Source of the DNA: Gammaproteobacteria bacterium
GTDB taxonomy: Bacteria > Pseudomonadota > Gammaproteobacteria > Pseudomonadales > Cellvibrionaceae
NCBI GenBank assembly: GCA_021151625.1
Contig: JAGKWY010000012.1
Location: 1-48,166 of the forward strand
DNA length: 48,166 nt
Reading direction: 5' to 3'
Shown: piece after piece, positions 33,408 through 41,053 of the stretch
How the letters are laid out: each line of letters opens with the position of its first letter
Position numbering within the stretch: the first letter of the stretch is position 1
Position numbers and translations under genes: made by a program
Notes under the pieces: generated by a model
The model's input: the letters and a program-made list of their open reading frames with translations, nothing else
The model's database searches: none
What the model was told of the DNA's origin: nothing

Positions 33408-34253
33408 ATGAACAAAAATATTTTATTACTCGCCATCTGTAGCCTGAGCGCCAACATCAGCTGGGCCGCCGAACTTTCACTGGCTGCCAGCACTGATTCC
33501 AACACGCAGCTTTCTGCCAACAGCCAAACCAATCCCCAAGGCGCCAGTATTGCATTCAGCGGCTCTGCGCAACATCAACAAGCGGCATCAGCAAACAGCG
33601 CAGAAAAAGCGCCCGCTCTAGCCAGTGACAATAACGCCGAAGAAGGCAACAAAACTGAAGGCGAGAGCAAAAAGGCAGAAGGCGAGAGCAAAAAAGAAAC
33701 TGCAACAGTCAGCAACACTGCTGCGACTGCGGTCGATGCCAAAGGCAATGCAACCGTGAGTGCTGAAAAAAGCCTGGCAGTAATTAACGCGCAAAAAAAT
33801 GCGCTACTTAATCAAAGCCAGCAAGCCAGTGCCAAATTAGCAACGACTGCGAATCAAAGCCTGTCCGCATCGGTTAATCAAGCAAACAACTTAAATGCGC
33901 AGGCACAACAAAATGTGCAATCAGCAACTGGCCAGGTGAGTGCCACAGTGAATCAACAAGTTAATGCAGCCTCTGCATTGGAAGTGGATAAAACCCTGCA
34001 GAACTCGGCGGGAAATTTATTGAGCACGAGTGTTGATGGCTCCATCAGTAATGCCATTAACAACACTGTGCAAACTGGCGTTGAAGACACAGTTAGCTCA
34101 ACAGTTAATTCAACCATTGATTCAGCAGTGAACTCCACCATCGACTCCGCGATTGATTCAACTATCGATTCAACCATTAGCTCAACTATTGATAACGCAG
34201 TAGACGGCAGCATTACCACTGCACTTAACGATAGTCTCAACCTTGGCCAGTAA
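33408..34253 (+). CDS. Secreted low-complexity protein with STID tetrapeptide repeats
   Basis: A 281-residue protein. The signal peptide is 1-20 (ending ANISWA). The mature part is almost only small polar residues and Gln/Asn/Ala. There is a doubled EGESKK at 84-96, a helical Gln/Ala-rich stretch (125-190), and at about 228-266 a run of S-[TA]-[IV]-[DN] tetrapeptides. It has no Cys after the signal and no catalytic motif. I do not recognise the family. The gene is preceded by an ECF-type promoter, and GAGAGGA lies near the ATG. An outer-membrane barrel gene follows. It may be a surface or periplasmic fibre-like or scaffold protein; function is unknown. Confidence 0.8.
   Translation: MNKNILLLAICSLSANISWAAELSLAASTDSNTQLSANSQTNPQGASIAFSGSAQHQQAASANSAEKAPALASDNNAEEGNKTEGESKKAEGESKKETATVSNTAATAVDAKGNATVSAEKSLAVINAQKNALLNQSQQASAKLATTANQSLSASVNQANNLNAQAQQNVQSATGQVSATVNQQVNAASALEVDKTLQNSAGNLLSTSVDGSISNAINNTVQTGVEDTVSSTVNSTIDSAVNSTIDSAIDSTIDSTISSTIDNAVDGSITTALNDSLNLGQ
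34096..34200 (+). repeat. 12-base tandem repeat inside the STID gene
   Basis: A 12-base period of the TCAACCATTGAT type, degenerate at third positions, that encodes the S-T-I-D tetrapeptides. Third-base drift with kept amino acids suggests selection on the protein. Confidence 0.8.
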
Positions 34254-34321
34254 TTGTTGATCAGTAATAGTTGGTCAATAAAAGTCGGTAAAAAGTTTGT
34301 TAAAAGTTTTATAAAAAAGTC

Positions 34322-34353
34322 GCAGCCGTCGGCACCAGATCGCCGATGGCTGC
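34322..34353 (+). terminator. Hairpin between the STID and barrel genes
   Basis: Stem GCAGCCGTCGGC and GCCGATGGCTGC (one G-T pair) with an eight-base loop. No T run, so it may be a partial terminator or an mRNA end protector. A smaller A/T-rich dyad follows at 34377-34391. Confidence 0.6.
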
Positions 34354-34423
34354 TGTAAAAAGTTGCCATACAACGTCACTTTAAAAAAGTGAACAACATT
34401 TTCGCCTGCGCGGAGCAAATATC

Positions 34424-35335
34424 ATGAACACTAAATCACTCGCCCGAATTTCACTCCTGAGCTGCGCCGTCATCAGCACAACTAACGCAATAGCAGCAGC
34501 TCCTTCGACCAAATTCGAATTGGAAACCGGAGCAGAATACGATTCCAATTTATCGGTCATTGAACTGGACAAAAACTCCGCCGAAGGTGATTGGTCGGCG
34601 TTGGCCAATGCGCGCCTGAACAGCCAATGGCAGGCCAGCGACACGATTAAATTAAAAGGTGGTTTGGGTTACAGCAGCAAAACCTATCAGGATTTCAGCG
34701 AATTTGATCTGGCGATTAAACAAGCCTCCGCCGATGCGAGCTACGACTTCAAAGCCTTAACCCTGGGCGTGAACTATCACTACGCTGATGCAGAACTGGA
34801 TGATCAGGATTTCCTGACCCTGCAGCAGCGCAGCCTCTATGTATCACATTTGATTAACCAGAAAATTTTCCTGCGCGCCGCAATCAATGACCAGGACAAA
34901 AAATTCCCCGGCATTAGTGCACGCAATGCAGACAACCAAAGTCTTGCAGGTGATGCCTTTTTCTTTTTCAATCAAGGCAAAACATTTTTTACCCTCGGCC
35001 TTACCGGCGAAACGGAGCATGCAGGTGCAAATGAATTTGATTATGACGGCGTGAATTTCCGCACCAGTGTTAATCACCAGTTTTTGCTGTGGAATAAAAA
35101 GAATCGCCTGCAATTAGGTTATCGCTACGACCAACGCGATTACTCCGCCGAAACCCCAGCAATAGAAGCCAAGCGCGAGGACGAACGCCGCATTACCACC
35201 CTGGAGTGGCAGCTGGAAACTACTAAATGGTTAAGCCTGGTGGGAAAAGTAGAGCGCGGCAATTACGACTCAAACCTGGGTTCAGCCAATTATTCAGAGA
35301 CTGTGAGTTCGCTAATGCTCAAGGCCAGTTTTTAA
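34424..35335 (+). CDS. Outer-membrane beta-barrel protein
   Basis: A 303-residue protein with a signal peptide (ending TTNAIAAA) and then alternating hydrophobic strands to a terminal Phe (SSLMLKASF), the mark of outer-membrane barrels. The first strand FELETGAEYDSNLSVIELDK resembles the start of the barrel of surface lipoprotein assembly modifier-like and related DUF proteins. No TPR part is present. GCGGAG is near the ATG. It follows the STID gene in the same direction and converges on the S8 protease gene. A role in exporting or anchoring the STID protein is plausible by context only. Confidence 0.8.
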   Translation: MNTKSLARISLLSCAVISTTNAIAAAPSTKFELETGAEYDSNLSVIELDKNSAEGDWSALANARLNSQWQASDTIKLKGGLGYSSKTYQDFSEFDLAIKQASADASYDFKALTLGVNYHYADAELDDQDFLTLQQRSLYVSHLINQKIFLRAAINDQDKKFPGISARNADNQSLAGDAFFFFNQGKTFFTLGLTGETEHAGANEFDYDGVNFRTSVNHQFLLWNKKNRLQLGYRYDQRDYSAETPAIEAKREDERRITTLEWQLETTKWLSLVGKVERGNYDSNLGSANYSETVSSLMLKASF

Positions 35336-35392
35336 ATGGGGCCGTTTTTAAAAGGGAATGTTTAAATGGAATTGTTTTTAATCAGATGTTGA

Positions 35393-36859
35393 TCAGGGAC
35401 GATGTAAGAACCCATCACCAAATACCGGGTCACGCCCCGGAACACCTAAATCCTGTGCGAGCTTTTTGAGTTGCTCGATAGCAAAAGTACCTTGGGCTGT
35501 GCAAGCAACCGCAGCAGTTACCAGGGGCGCAGCCATAGAGGTTCCGCTTTCATTGCCAAAATCCCCTGTGCTGCGCGCAGTAAACACGGCCACACCCAAT
35601 GCCGCAAAATCTATGTAATCCCCACGATTGGCCCAGCGATAAATACGCTGATTTTTATCCACAGCGGTCACTGCAATAACATCCGCATAAGCGGCTGGAT
35701 AAGCCGGCGGTGCTGCGGGGCCTTCATTACCCGCAGCGGCAACAATATTGATACCCGCTTGAATTGTTTTTTGAATCGCCAGTGCCAGAATTTTATTGTC
35801 TGGTCCCGCCAAACTCATATTGATCACGCGCACTTTTTTTTCTGCCAGCCAATTTAAAGCGCGCACCAGGTTAATCATGGTGGCACCCTGGGCATAGTCG
35901 GAGCGCGGATAAAATACCGAAGCCGCAAATACTTTTGCTGCAGGCAACAAAGGTATTAATTGCTGATTGCGCTCCCCACCCCCATCCATACCCACCAAAA
36001 GGCCCGCCACAGCGGTACCGTGTGCACGCGGTGCATCAAATTCTGCGCCGGCAAAATCCTGGCTTTCAATATGGCTTTTTGCAAACGCAACATGCTGAGT
36101 ATTTATCGCGGTATCAATCACGCCAATACTTACCGCTTGATCGCACATTGGTTTGGAAATGGCAGCAGGCGGATTCGCAGATGGAGGGTTTTCTTTTGCC
36201 TGATGGACACCGTGAGGACCACCCCTTTGTGGGCTGTAGATGTGATTGCGATCCAGTTGTTCATGCAAATGAGCAGGCAAATGTTTTTTTAATTCACGCA
36301 AAGAATCCAGCACAGCAGGCACGCGAAAACGTACCAGTTGCAGACCCAAATCGGCAAATTGGGTCTGCTCGATAATTTCGGCATCCAACGCACTCAAGGC
36401 TTTTAATCCGGGCTGGTCGAGCAACATTAACCATTCGCGCTCCACCGCACGCCAGTTATCTTCCACACGCACTTCTACAAAAACCGTAGCGCCGGTGCGA
36501 TTGAGAATTGGCAGGCTGGAGGCCAGAGCATTGCCTGCGATATCACCTGTGGTTTGCACTACCGCATCGGTAGTCTGCGCTACGCCATCCACCGTTTTTC
36601 CGAGAGCATCGGTGAGCGGATTAACGACGGGGTTATCCAGGCTGCCGGACAACTCATCCTCAGCCGCTTTGCGCACCTGCTCCTGCACATCATCTGTGAC
36701 CTGCTCCAGTTCACGCGTTACGCCCTCTACCTGGTTGCCCAACTGATCCAGCAATTGCGCCTGGGCGCCCTGGCACAGGCAGGCGAGGATCAGGCTCACA
36801 CACGTCGACTTCAAATACAGCGGTTTCAAATTGACGGGCTTTAAATACAGGGGTTTCAT
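35393..36859 (-). CDS. Secreted subtilisin-like (S8) serine protease
   Basis: About 488 residues from the ATG at 36859 (GAG eight bases upstream; a GTG at 36868 is an alternative). A signal peptide ends CQGAQA, with an odd doubled KPLYLK in its positively charged start. Residues 35-115 are a polar, possibly helical stretch. Residues 125-205 resemble a propeptide. The S8 domain is 240-488, with Asp249 (IGVIDTAIN), His280 (RAHGTAVAG), oxyanion Asn378 (AAGNEGP) and Ser441 (NESGTSMAAP). The triad is complete. It is divergent from the ECF sigma gene and converges on the barrel gene. It may mature the secreted products of this cluster. Confidence 0.92.
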   Translation of the reverse strand: MKPLYLKPVNLKPLYLKSTCVSLILACLCQGAQAQLLDQLGNQVEGVTRELEQVTDDVQEQVRKAAEDELSGSLDNPVVNPLTDALGKTVDGVAQTTDAVVQTTGDIAGNALASSLPILNRTGATVFVEVRVEDNWRAVEREWLMLLDQPGLKALSALDAEIIEQTQFADLGLQLVRFRVPAVLDSLRELKKHLPAHLHEQLDRNHIYSPQRGGPHGVHQAKENPPSANPPAAISKPMCDQAVSIGVIDTAINTQHVAFAKSHIESQDFAGAEFDAPRAHGTAVAGLLVGMDGGGERNQQLIPLLPAAKVFAASVFYPRSDYAQGATMINLVRALNWLAEKKVRVINMSLAGPDNKILALAIQKTIQAGINIVAAAGNEGPAAPPAYPAAYADVIAVTAVDKNQRIYRWANRGDYIDFAALGVAVFTARSTGDFGNESGTSMAAPLVTAAVACTAQGTFAIEQLKKLAQDLGVPGRDPVFGDGFLHRP

Positions 36860-36965
36860 AGGGCGCACTCGGCAGGGATAGGGAAATTAAACACAAAAAA
36901 TGGCTCTTCTTCATTAGAAACGTTTGGCAAGCTGGAAAAATTCCACTAAAAAACTTTCACCCGAC

Positions 36966-36994
36966 GGGAATAAAATACGTAATGGGCCGTTAAC
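36966..36994 (+). promoter_or_regulatory. ECF-type promoter of the sigma gene (autoregulation)
   Basis: GGGAATAAAA and CGTTAAC, 12 bases apart, followed by GGATAACAG. The match to 33322-33351 includes bases outside the two core blocks. It lies about 65 bases before the sigma start codon. Confidence 0.7.
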
Positions 36995-37058
36995 TGGATA
37001 ACAGACCAAAATACCTAAGCCCCTGAAACTGATGTTTTCGAACTAAACAGAAGCCCTT

Positions 37059-37565
37059 ATGCAACACGATCAACTTAAACACGAATTAACCCGTATTGCG
37101 CCCGCCTTGCGCCGTTTTGCCTATTCGCTCACGGGCTCCGCCGCCGATGCCGATGACCTGTTGCAAAACACCCTGGAGCGCCTGCTGACCAAGGCGATTC
37201 CGGAGGATGTCGAGCTGGTCAAGTGGGCCTTTCGTGTCTGTCGCAATCTGTGGATTGACGAATACCGTGCGCGCAAGGTGCGCCAGAAAAATGTGTATTC
37301 ACTGGATGACACCGAAGAGCCGGCAACCGATGGCGAGCAGGCTATTCACGATCAAATTACCCTGAGCCAGGTGGATGCCGCCATGAACCAATTGCCCGAC
37401 GAACAGCGCGCAATTATGGCGCTGGTGGCAGTGCAGGGCTTGTCCTACAAGGAGGTGGCCGAAACACTCGGCATTCCGCAGGGCACAGTCATGAGCCGCC
37501 TGGCGCGCGCGCGGGTTGCGCTGGTGAAATTTTTAAATCCCACCGCAGACCCGGCCAACGCCTGA
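37059..37565 (+). CDS. ECF-family RNA polymerase sigma factor
   Basis: A 168-residue sigma-70-family protein of the ECF type. Region 2 is about 10-75 (ADADDLLQNTLERLL, WAFRVCRNLWIDEYRARKVR) and region 4 about 113-165 (LPDEQRAIMALVAVQGLSYK, EVAETLGIPQGTVMSRLARA). There is no extra C-terminal domain. The anti-sigma gene starts 22 bases after its stop. A promoter like that at 33322 precedes it, so it probably activates itself and the STID-barrel operon. Confidence 0.95.
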   Translation: MQHDQLKHELTRIAPALRRFAYSLTGSAADADDLLQNTLERLLTKAIPEDVELVKWAFRVCRNLWIDEYRARKVRQKNVYSLDDTEEPATDGEQAIHDQITLSQVDAAMNQLPDEQRAIMALVAVQGLSYKEVAETLGIPQGTVMSRLARARVALVKFLNPTADPANA

Positions 37566-37587
37566 GCAAAATATTGAGGCAATCACT

Positions 37588-38358
37588 ATGACAATTTCCG
37601 ATGAACAACTCTCCGCCTTTCTGGATGCCGAATTACCCGAAGCCGAAATGGAATTGGTGCGTCAGGGTTTAATTGACGATGAAAATCTGGCAAATCGTTT
37701 GGCAGAGCTGGCGATGGTAGATGAACAAATTGCCAGTCACTACGCGCAGATAGATGCGCGTCCCATGCCTGCCACCATTGCGCAGCTTCTCGCGCAACAA
37801 CCCGAGTCACAACGCCTTACACAAACAGGGCCACATTCAGCAAAAACCGCAACAGAACCTGCGCAAGACAACAACGTTATTCAATTCCCATTCTGGAAAA
37901 ACGTGCACCGCGGTTTACAGCAACATGCGGCCCTCGCAGCCAGTTTCATGCTAGTCATTGGTTTTGGTGCAGTACAATTGCTACCCGGCAATAACCCGAG
38001 CGCTAGCAATTGGCATGCGATTGCGCAGGTACTGGAGCAAAATATCAGTGGCAATGCGCAGCACTTTGATGATGGCAGCAGCGTTAAACCGCGCCTCACG
38101 TTTATCGATAACAAAGGTAACTACTGCCGTCAGTATCAGGTCATTCAACGCGAGTACAGCAGCGAAAATATTGCCTGCCGCCGCAACACTCAGTGGGAAT
38201 TGGTAACCAGCTTGCCACAGGAAGCGCTCGCACCAGGTGATTACCAAACTGCCAGCGGCAGTTCACTGCTAGACACAGCGCTGGATGAAATGATGCAAAG
38301 CGATGCGTTTGATGCGCCCGCCGAACAAGCGTTAATTAATGCGCGCTGGACAAAATAA
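37588..38358 (+). CDS. Transmembrane anti-sigma factor
   Basis: A 256-residue protein: an N-terminal cytoplasmic anti-sigma-like domain (ISDEQLSAFLDAELPEAEME), one membrane helix at about 113-132 (ALAASFMLVIGFGAVQLL) and a periplasmic domain with two Cys (NYCRQYQVI, IACRRNT). The Cys pair could sense redox or stabilise the fold. The cytoplasmic part has no H-x3-C-x2-C zinc motif, so it is not a ZAS protein. GAGG lies eight bases before the ATG. It is co-transcribed with the sigma gene and presumably holds it at the membrane until a signal is sensed. Confidence 0.9.
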   Translation: MTISDEQLSAFLDAELPEAEMELVRQGLIDDENLANRLAELAMVDEQIASHYAQIDARPMPATIAQLLAQQPESQRLTQTGPHSAKTATEPAQDNNVIQFPFWKNVHRGLQQHAALAASFMLVIGFGAVQLLPGNNPSASNWHAIAQVLEQNISGNAQHFDDGSSVKPRLTFIDNKGNYCRQYQVIQREYSSENIACRRNTQWELVTSLPQEALAPGDYQTASGSSLLDTALDEMMQSDAFDAPAEQALINARWTK

Positions 38359-38375
38359 TACGCGGAGTATTGATC

Positions 38376-38876
38376 ATGAAATCTGCACTGCTTTTTTGTT
38401 TGATCTTACTGCTTGGCGCCTGTGCGACTACACCTTATTCCCACTACCGCGCCGCAAAAAGCGATGGCTCTGGCTATAAGGAAATCGCACTGGATAGCAC
38501 CAGCTATCGCGTGCAATTTAAACTGCGCGGCAACCAGCGCACTGCTGCGCACAACTACGCCTTACAACGCGCTGCCGAACTCACCCTGGCAGCGGGATAC
38601 GACTGGTTTATTGTGAGTAAACAAAAACGCCGTTTAATAGACACGCGCGAAAATACTGCCGAACACCCGCAAACGATTAGCACCCGCCGCTGCGGCTTGC
38701 TCGGCTGCCAAACACAAACCTATCGAACTGATCAAAACGATCCACTCGATATGCAAGAACAGGAAAATTACACGCTAGTGCTGCTGGATATTCATATGGG
38801 CAGAGGTATTCGCCCGGAGAAAAACAGTTACGATGCGCAGGAGACCTGGGATAGGTTTTCGCAACGAGAAAAATAA
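38376..38876 (+). CDS. CC0125/CC1285-type lipoprotein
   Basis: About 166 residues. The signal sequence ends in the lipobox LLGAC, so the mature protein is a lipoprotein. The rest has the pattern of small lipoproteins of the CC0125/CC1285 type: SGYKEIALDSTSYRVQFKLR then ALQRAAELTLAAGYDWF. Function is not known. I start at the ATG at 38376 with GGAG nine bases upstream, rather than a TTG six bases before it. It is the third gene of the sigma operon, 17 bases after the anti-sigma stop, so it is likely part of the same envelope response. Confidence 0.82.
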   Translation: MKSALLFCLILLLGACATTPYSHYRAAKSDGSGYKEIALDSTSYRVQFKLRGNQRTAAHNYALQRAAELTLAAGYDWFIVSKQKRRLIDTRENTAEHPQTISTRRCGLLGCQTQTYRTDQNDPLDMQEQENYTLVLLDIHMGRGIRPEKNSYDAQETWDRFSQREK

Positions 38877-38903
38877 GTTTTTAACTTCGTAGCCCGTTTG
38901 TCA

Positions 38904-38992
38904 TTAGGGTGTGTATTTCGAAAACGCATGAATACATCCATGTAGCTCCCTCAAGTCGTCCTGACTTGAGCGTTTCGAAATCCACACCCTAA
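38904..38992. mobile_element. MITE-like palindromic element, copy 1
   Basis: About 89 bases with imperfect terminal inverted repeats of 23-24 bases (TTAGGGTGTG-TTTCGAAA on the left, TTTCGAAA-CACACCCTAA on the right). Inside is TGAATACATCCATGTAG and then a hairpin, CTCAAGTC and GACTTGAG. It shares the inner motif with the element at 46156-46262 but not its ends. No coding potential. Confidence 0.7.
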
Positions 38993-39045
38993 CGCCAAAC
39001 TCACTTCGGTAGAAAGTAACTCATCTGCTGTCTACAACGGAAAAA

Positions 39046-39945
39046 TTATTTCGTTTGCAACAACCATTCACGCCCCGGCAATTCACTGCGGAAAGTTTCA
39101 ATAGCGCCGCGATCCTGCAGGGTGACATAAACGGTTTTGCCATCTGCACCACCAAAGGCAACATTGGTAGGTTTTTGGCCTTTGAGTTTAATACGCTGCA
39201 GCAAAGTACCCTGCGGCGAAACTACTGCAACTTCGCCAGCGGCGTAGCGGGCGATATATAAATTGCCCGCCGCATCGCAGCGCATACCGTCCATGCCGTG
39301 CTCTTTAAATTCGATCAGCAGACGTTTATTACTGACATCACCGGTTTTGCTGTCGATATCGTATTTCCAGACTTTGCGTTGCACGCTTTCATTTACGTAC
39401 AAATGTTTTTCATCGGTACTGACTTCTACACCATTGGTGGTGCCCATATCGGCTTCCAGCAAAGTCACTGTGCCGTCGGTGGCGACTTTCCACAGGTTGC
39501 CGGTGTTGTCCGCCCACTTGGGATCGCTCGCATAAATCACACCGGATTTGGCGATAGCGATGTCATTGGGTTGGTTCATTTTATCGCTGTGTGCATGCAC
39601 GCTAATCGCTTTGGTTTTCGGATCAATCTTTAGCACGTTATGGGCAGAGTAATCGGCCACATACATAGTGCCTTTGCGATCAAAGCGAATGCCATTGCCG
39701 GTGCTGCCTTTGGGCAAAGTCACAAACAACTGCGCATTGTCTTTTTTATCGATAATGCCAATGGTGCCTTCTTCGGCAAAATTAACTGCGTACAAATTGC
39801 CTTGTGCATCTACTGCCGGGCCTTCAACGCCCTGGGTAAACACTTTGTCGGCCACATAATCTTCGGTTTGCGCTACAACTGCAGGCGCCGCAACCAGTGT
39901 GGACAAGAGCGCGCAACAGAATGCGCGCGGATGAAAATTTCTCAT
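39046..39945 (-). CDS. Secreted SMP-30/gluconolactonase-like protein
   Basis: A 299-residue six-bladed propeller of the SMP-30/LRE group with a signal peptide (ending AAPAVVAQ). Likely metal ligands are Glu in VEGPAVDAQG, Asn in NQPNDIAIA, Asn in GTTNGVEVS and Asp in HGMDGMRCD. The family hydrolyses sugar lactones; a periplasmic location suggests an early step in sugar oxidation. The exact substrate is unknown. GAGG lies five bases before the ATG. It has no clear operon partner and converges on the sigma operon. Confidence 0.85.
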   Translation of the reverse strand: MRNFHPRAFCCALLSTLVAAPAVVAQTEDYVADKVFTQGVEGPAVDAQGNLYAVNFAEEGTIGIIDKKDNAQLFVTLPKGSTGNGIRFDRKGTMYVADYSAHNVLKIDPKTKAISVHAHSDKMNQPNDIAIAKSGVIYASDPKWADNTGNLWKVATDGTVTLLEADMGTTNGVEVSTDEKHLYVNESVQRKVWKYDIDSKTGDVSNKRLLIEFKEHGMDGMRCDAAGNLYIARYAAGEVAVVSPQGTLLQRIKLKGQKPTNVAFGGADGKTVYVTLQDRGAIETFRSELPGREWLLQTK

Positions 39946-40082
39946 ATCTGCCTCGTGTGCTTATTACTACAGGAATAATTAAACAGCACTCCAGAATTGC
40001 AGTGGTCTTTTAATAATAGTTATTAACAGTGGTAGTTATTAGTCCCTGTTGCTACGCAACGTCTTATGAGTATGTTTTTTTA

Positions 40083-40424
40083 TCAGGCAATCGCCGGCAA
40101 GCTAATACCTGTGGCGGTACCTATGGCGCTCCATAATACACCAACCAGCGCATTCCACACTTTTTCAATGGTCACAGTGGCCAAACCTTGCAGGGTATTG
40201 GCAAAGCTCTGGGCCATGGTTTTCAGGCTATCCAGAAAAAACTCCTGGGTTTCCTCGGTAATCTGGCCACTGGCAATGCCCGCGCTAACCAGCGCTGCCT
40301 GCTGGGCAATCGCTTTAATCTGGCGCTCGGAAAAGCCTTGTAATACGGTGATGTCTTTCTGCGCGACTTGCGATGCAGTGGTCTGCAGCTGCTGGATCAA
40401 ACTGGAAATATCAATGGCTGCCAT
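40083..40424 (-). CDS. Small helical protein of unknown function
   Basis: A 113-residue protein, MAAIDISSLIQQLQTTASQV at the start and a hydrophobic end (VWNALVGVLWSAIGTATGIS). Mostly amphipathic helix with a possible membrane-associated C-terminus. No signal peptide and no Cys. I do not recognise it. It starts two bases after the stop of the lipoprotein gene upstream, so the two are co-translated and probably work together. Confidence 0.7.
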   Translation of the reverse strand: MAAIDISSLIQQLQTTASQVAQKDITVLQGFSERQIKAIAQQAALVSAGIASGQITEETQEFFLDSLKTMAQSFANTLQGLATVTIEKVWNALVGVLWSAIGTATGISLPAIA

Positions 40425-40426
40425 GA

Positions 40427-40957
40427 TTAATTATTCTCCCGCGCTAAAAAGTTTTCATAAGTCAGGGCTTGATCCAGATAAATCACCACCTGCCCTTTAA
40501 ACGCCGCGACTTCAAAGGCAGTTACGCCCTGTTTTTTATCGGTATCGCGCATTTTGCTAAAAGTAATGGATATTTGCTCCAGCGCTGCCGCACTGGGCGC
40601 ATCACCAGTTTCCGGCAAGCTCACACCGCGCTTGCTTAAGAAGGATTTTACTTTTTCATTGACGCTGGTTTTGGGGATAGGACGGGACTTGGCCTGTAGA
40701 GCCAATGCATCCAGCGCACCAATTAAGGTGTTGTAGGCATTATCGCGCTGCACATAGGAATCACTGCCGGTACCGGAAGATACCGAAGCAAACAAGGTCA
40801 TCGCCTGCTGGTTCACACTCACCAGTCCATCGGCAATAGCTTTATCGTAGGGAGGCGCTAACTGGGTAGTGCAGGCCGCAAGACACAGCATCCAGCTGAT
40901 TAGCAAAAAACGGCGGAATTGTTGGAGACGATTAAATTGTAGAGAGGACACGAACAT
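40427..40957 (-). CDS. Putative lipoprotein of unknown function
   Basis: A 176-residue protein with a lipobox (LCLAAC) after a basic start. The mature part is helical and polar (PYDKAIADGLVSVNQQAMTL), with repeated aromatic-poor heptads. Family not recognised. AAGGAG six bases before the ATG is a strong ribosome site, and it overlaps the foot of a 12-base-pair hairpin. It forms a two-gene unit with the small helical protein that follows, and lies downstream of the kinase gene in the same direction. Confidence 0.75.
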   Translation of the reverse strand: MFVSSLQFNRLQQFRRFLLISWMLCLAACTTQLAPPYDKAIADGLVSVNQQAMTLFASVSSGTGSDSYVQRDNAYNTLIGALDALALQAKSRPIPKTSVNEKVKSFLSKRGVSLPETGDAPSAAALEQISITFSKMRDTDKKQGVTAFEVAAFKGQVVIYLDQALTYENFLARENN

Positions 40958-40966
40958 CGCTCACTC

Positions 40967-40999
40967 CTTGGCTATAAGGGAGTCAGTCTTATAGCCAAG
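40967..40999 (-). promoter_or_regulatory. Hairpin at the lipoprotein ribosome site
   Basis: Twelve-base perfect inverted repeat CTTGGCTATAAG and CTTATAGCCAAG with a nine-base loop. On the minus strand the 3' arm ends in the AAGG of the ribosome site. It could mask that site or end the kinase transcript. A smaller ACCGGC/GCCGGT stem at 41021-41040 is just upstream. Confidence 0.6.
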
Positions 41000-41053
41000 A
41001 ATCAGCATCAGTGCAAATACACCGGCATTACATCGCCGGTTAAAAGAGCACTA

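Noticed and set aside
34096..34200. Regular 12-base repeats as a possible CRISPR array
   Set aside because: There are no spacers; the repeats are contiguous, in frame and coding, with third-base variation.
37588..38358. Zinc-binding (ZAS) anti-sigma factor
   Set aside because: The H-x3-C-x2-C motif is absent from the cytoplasmic part; the two Cys are periplasmic.
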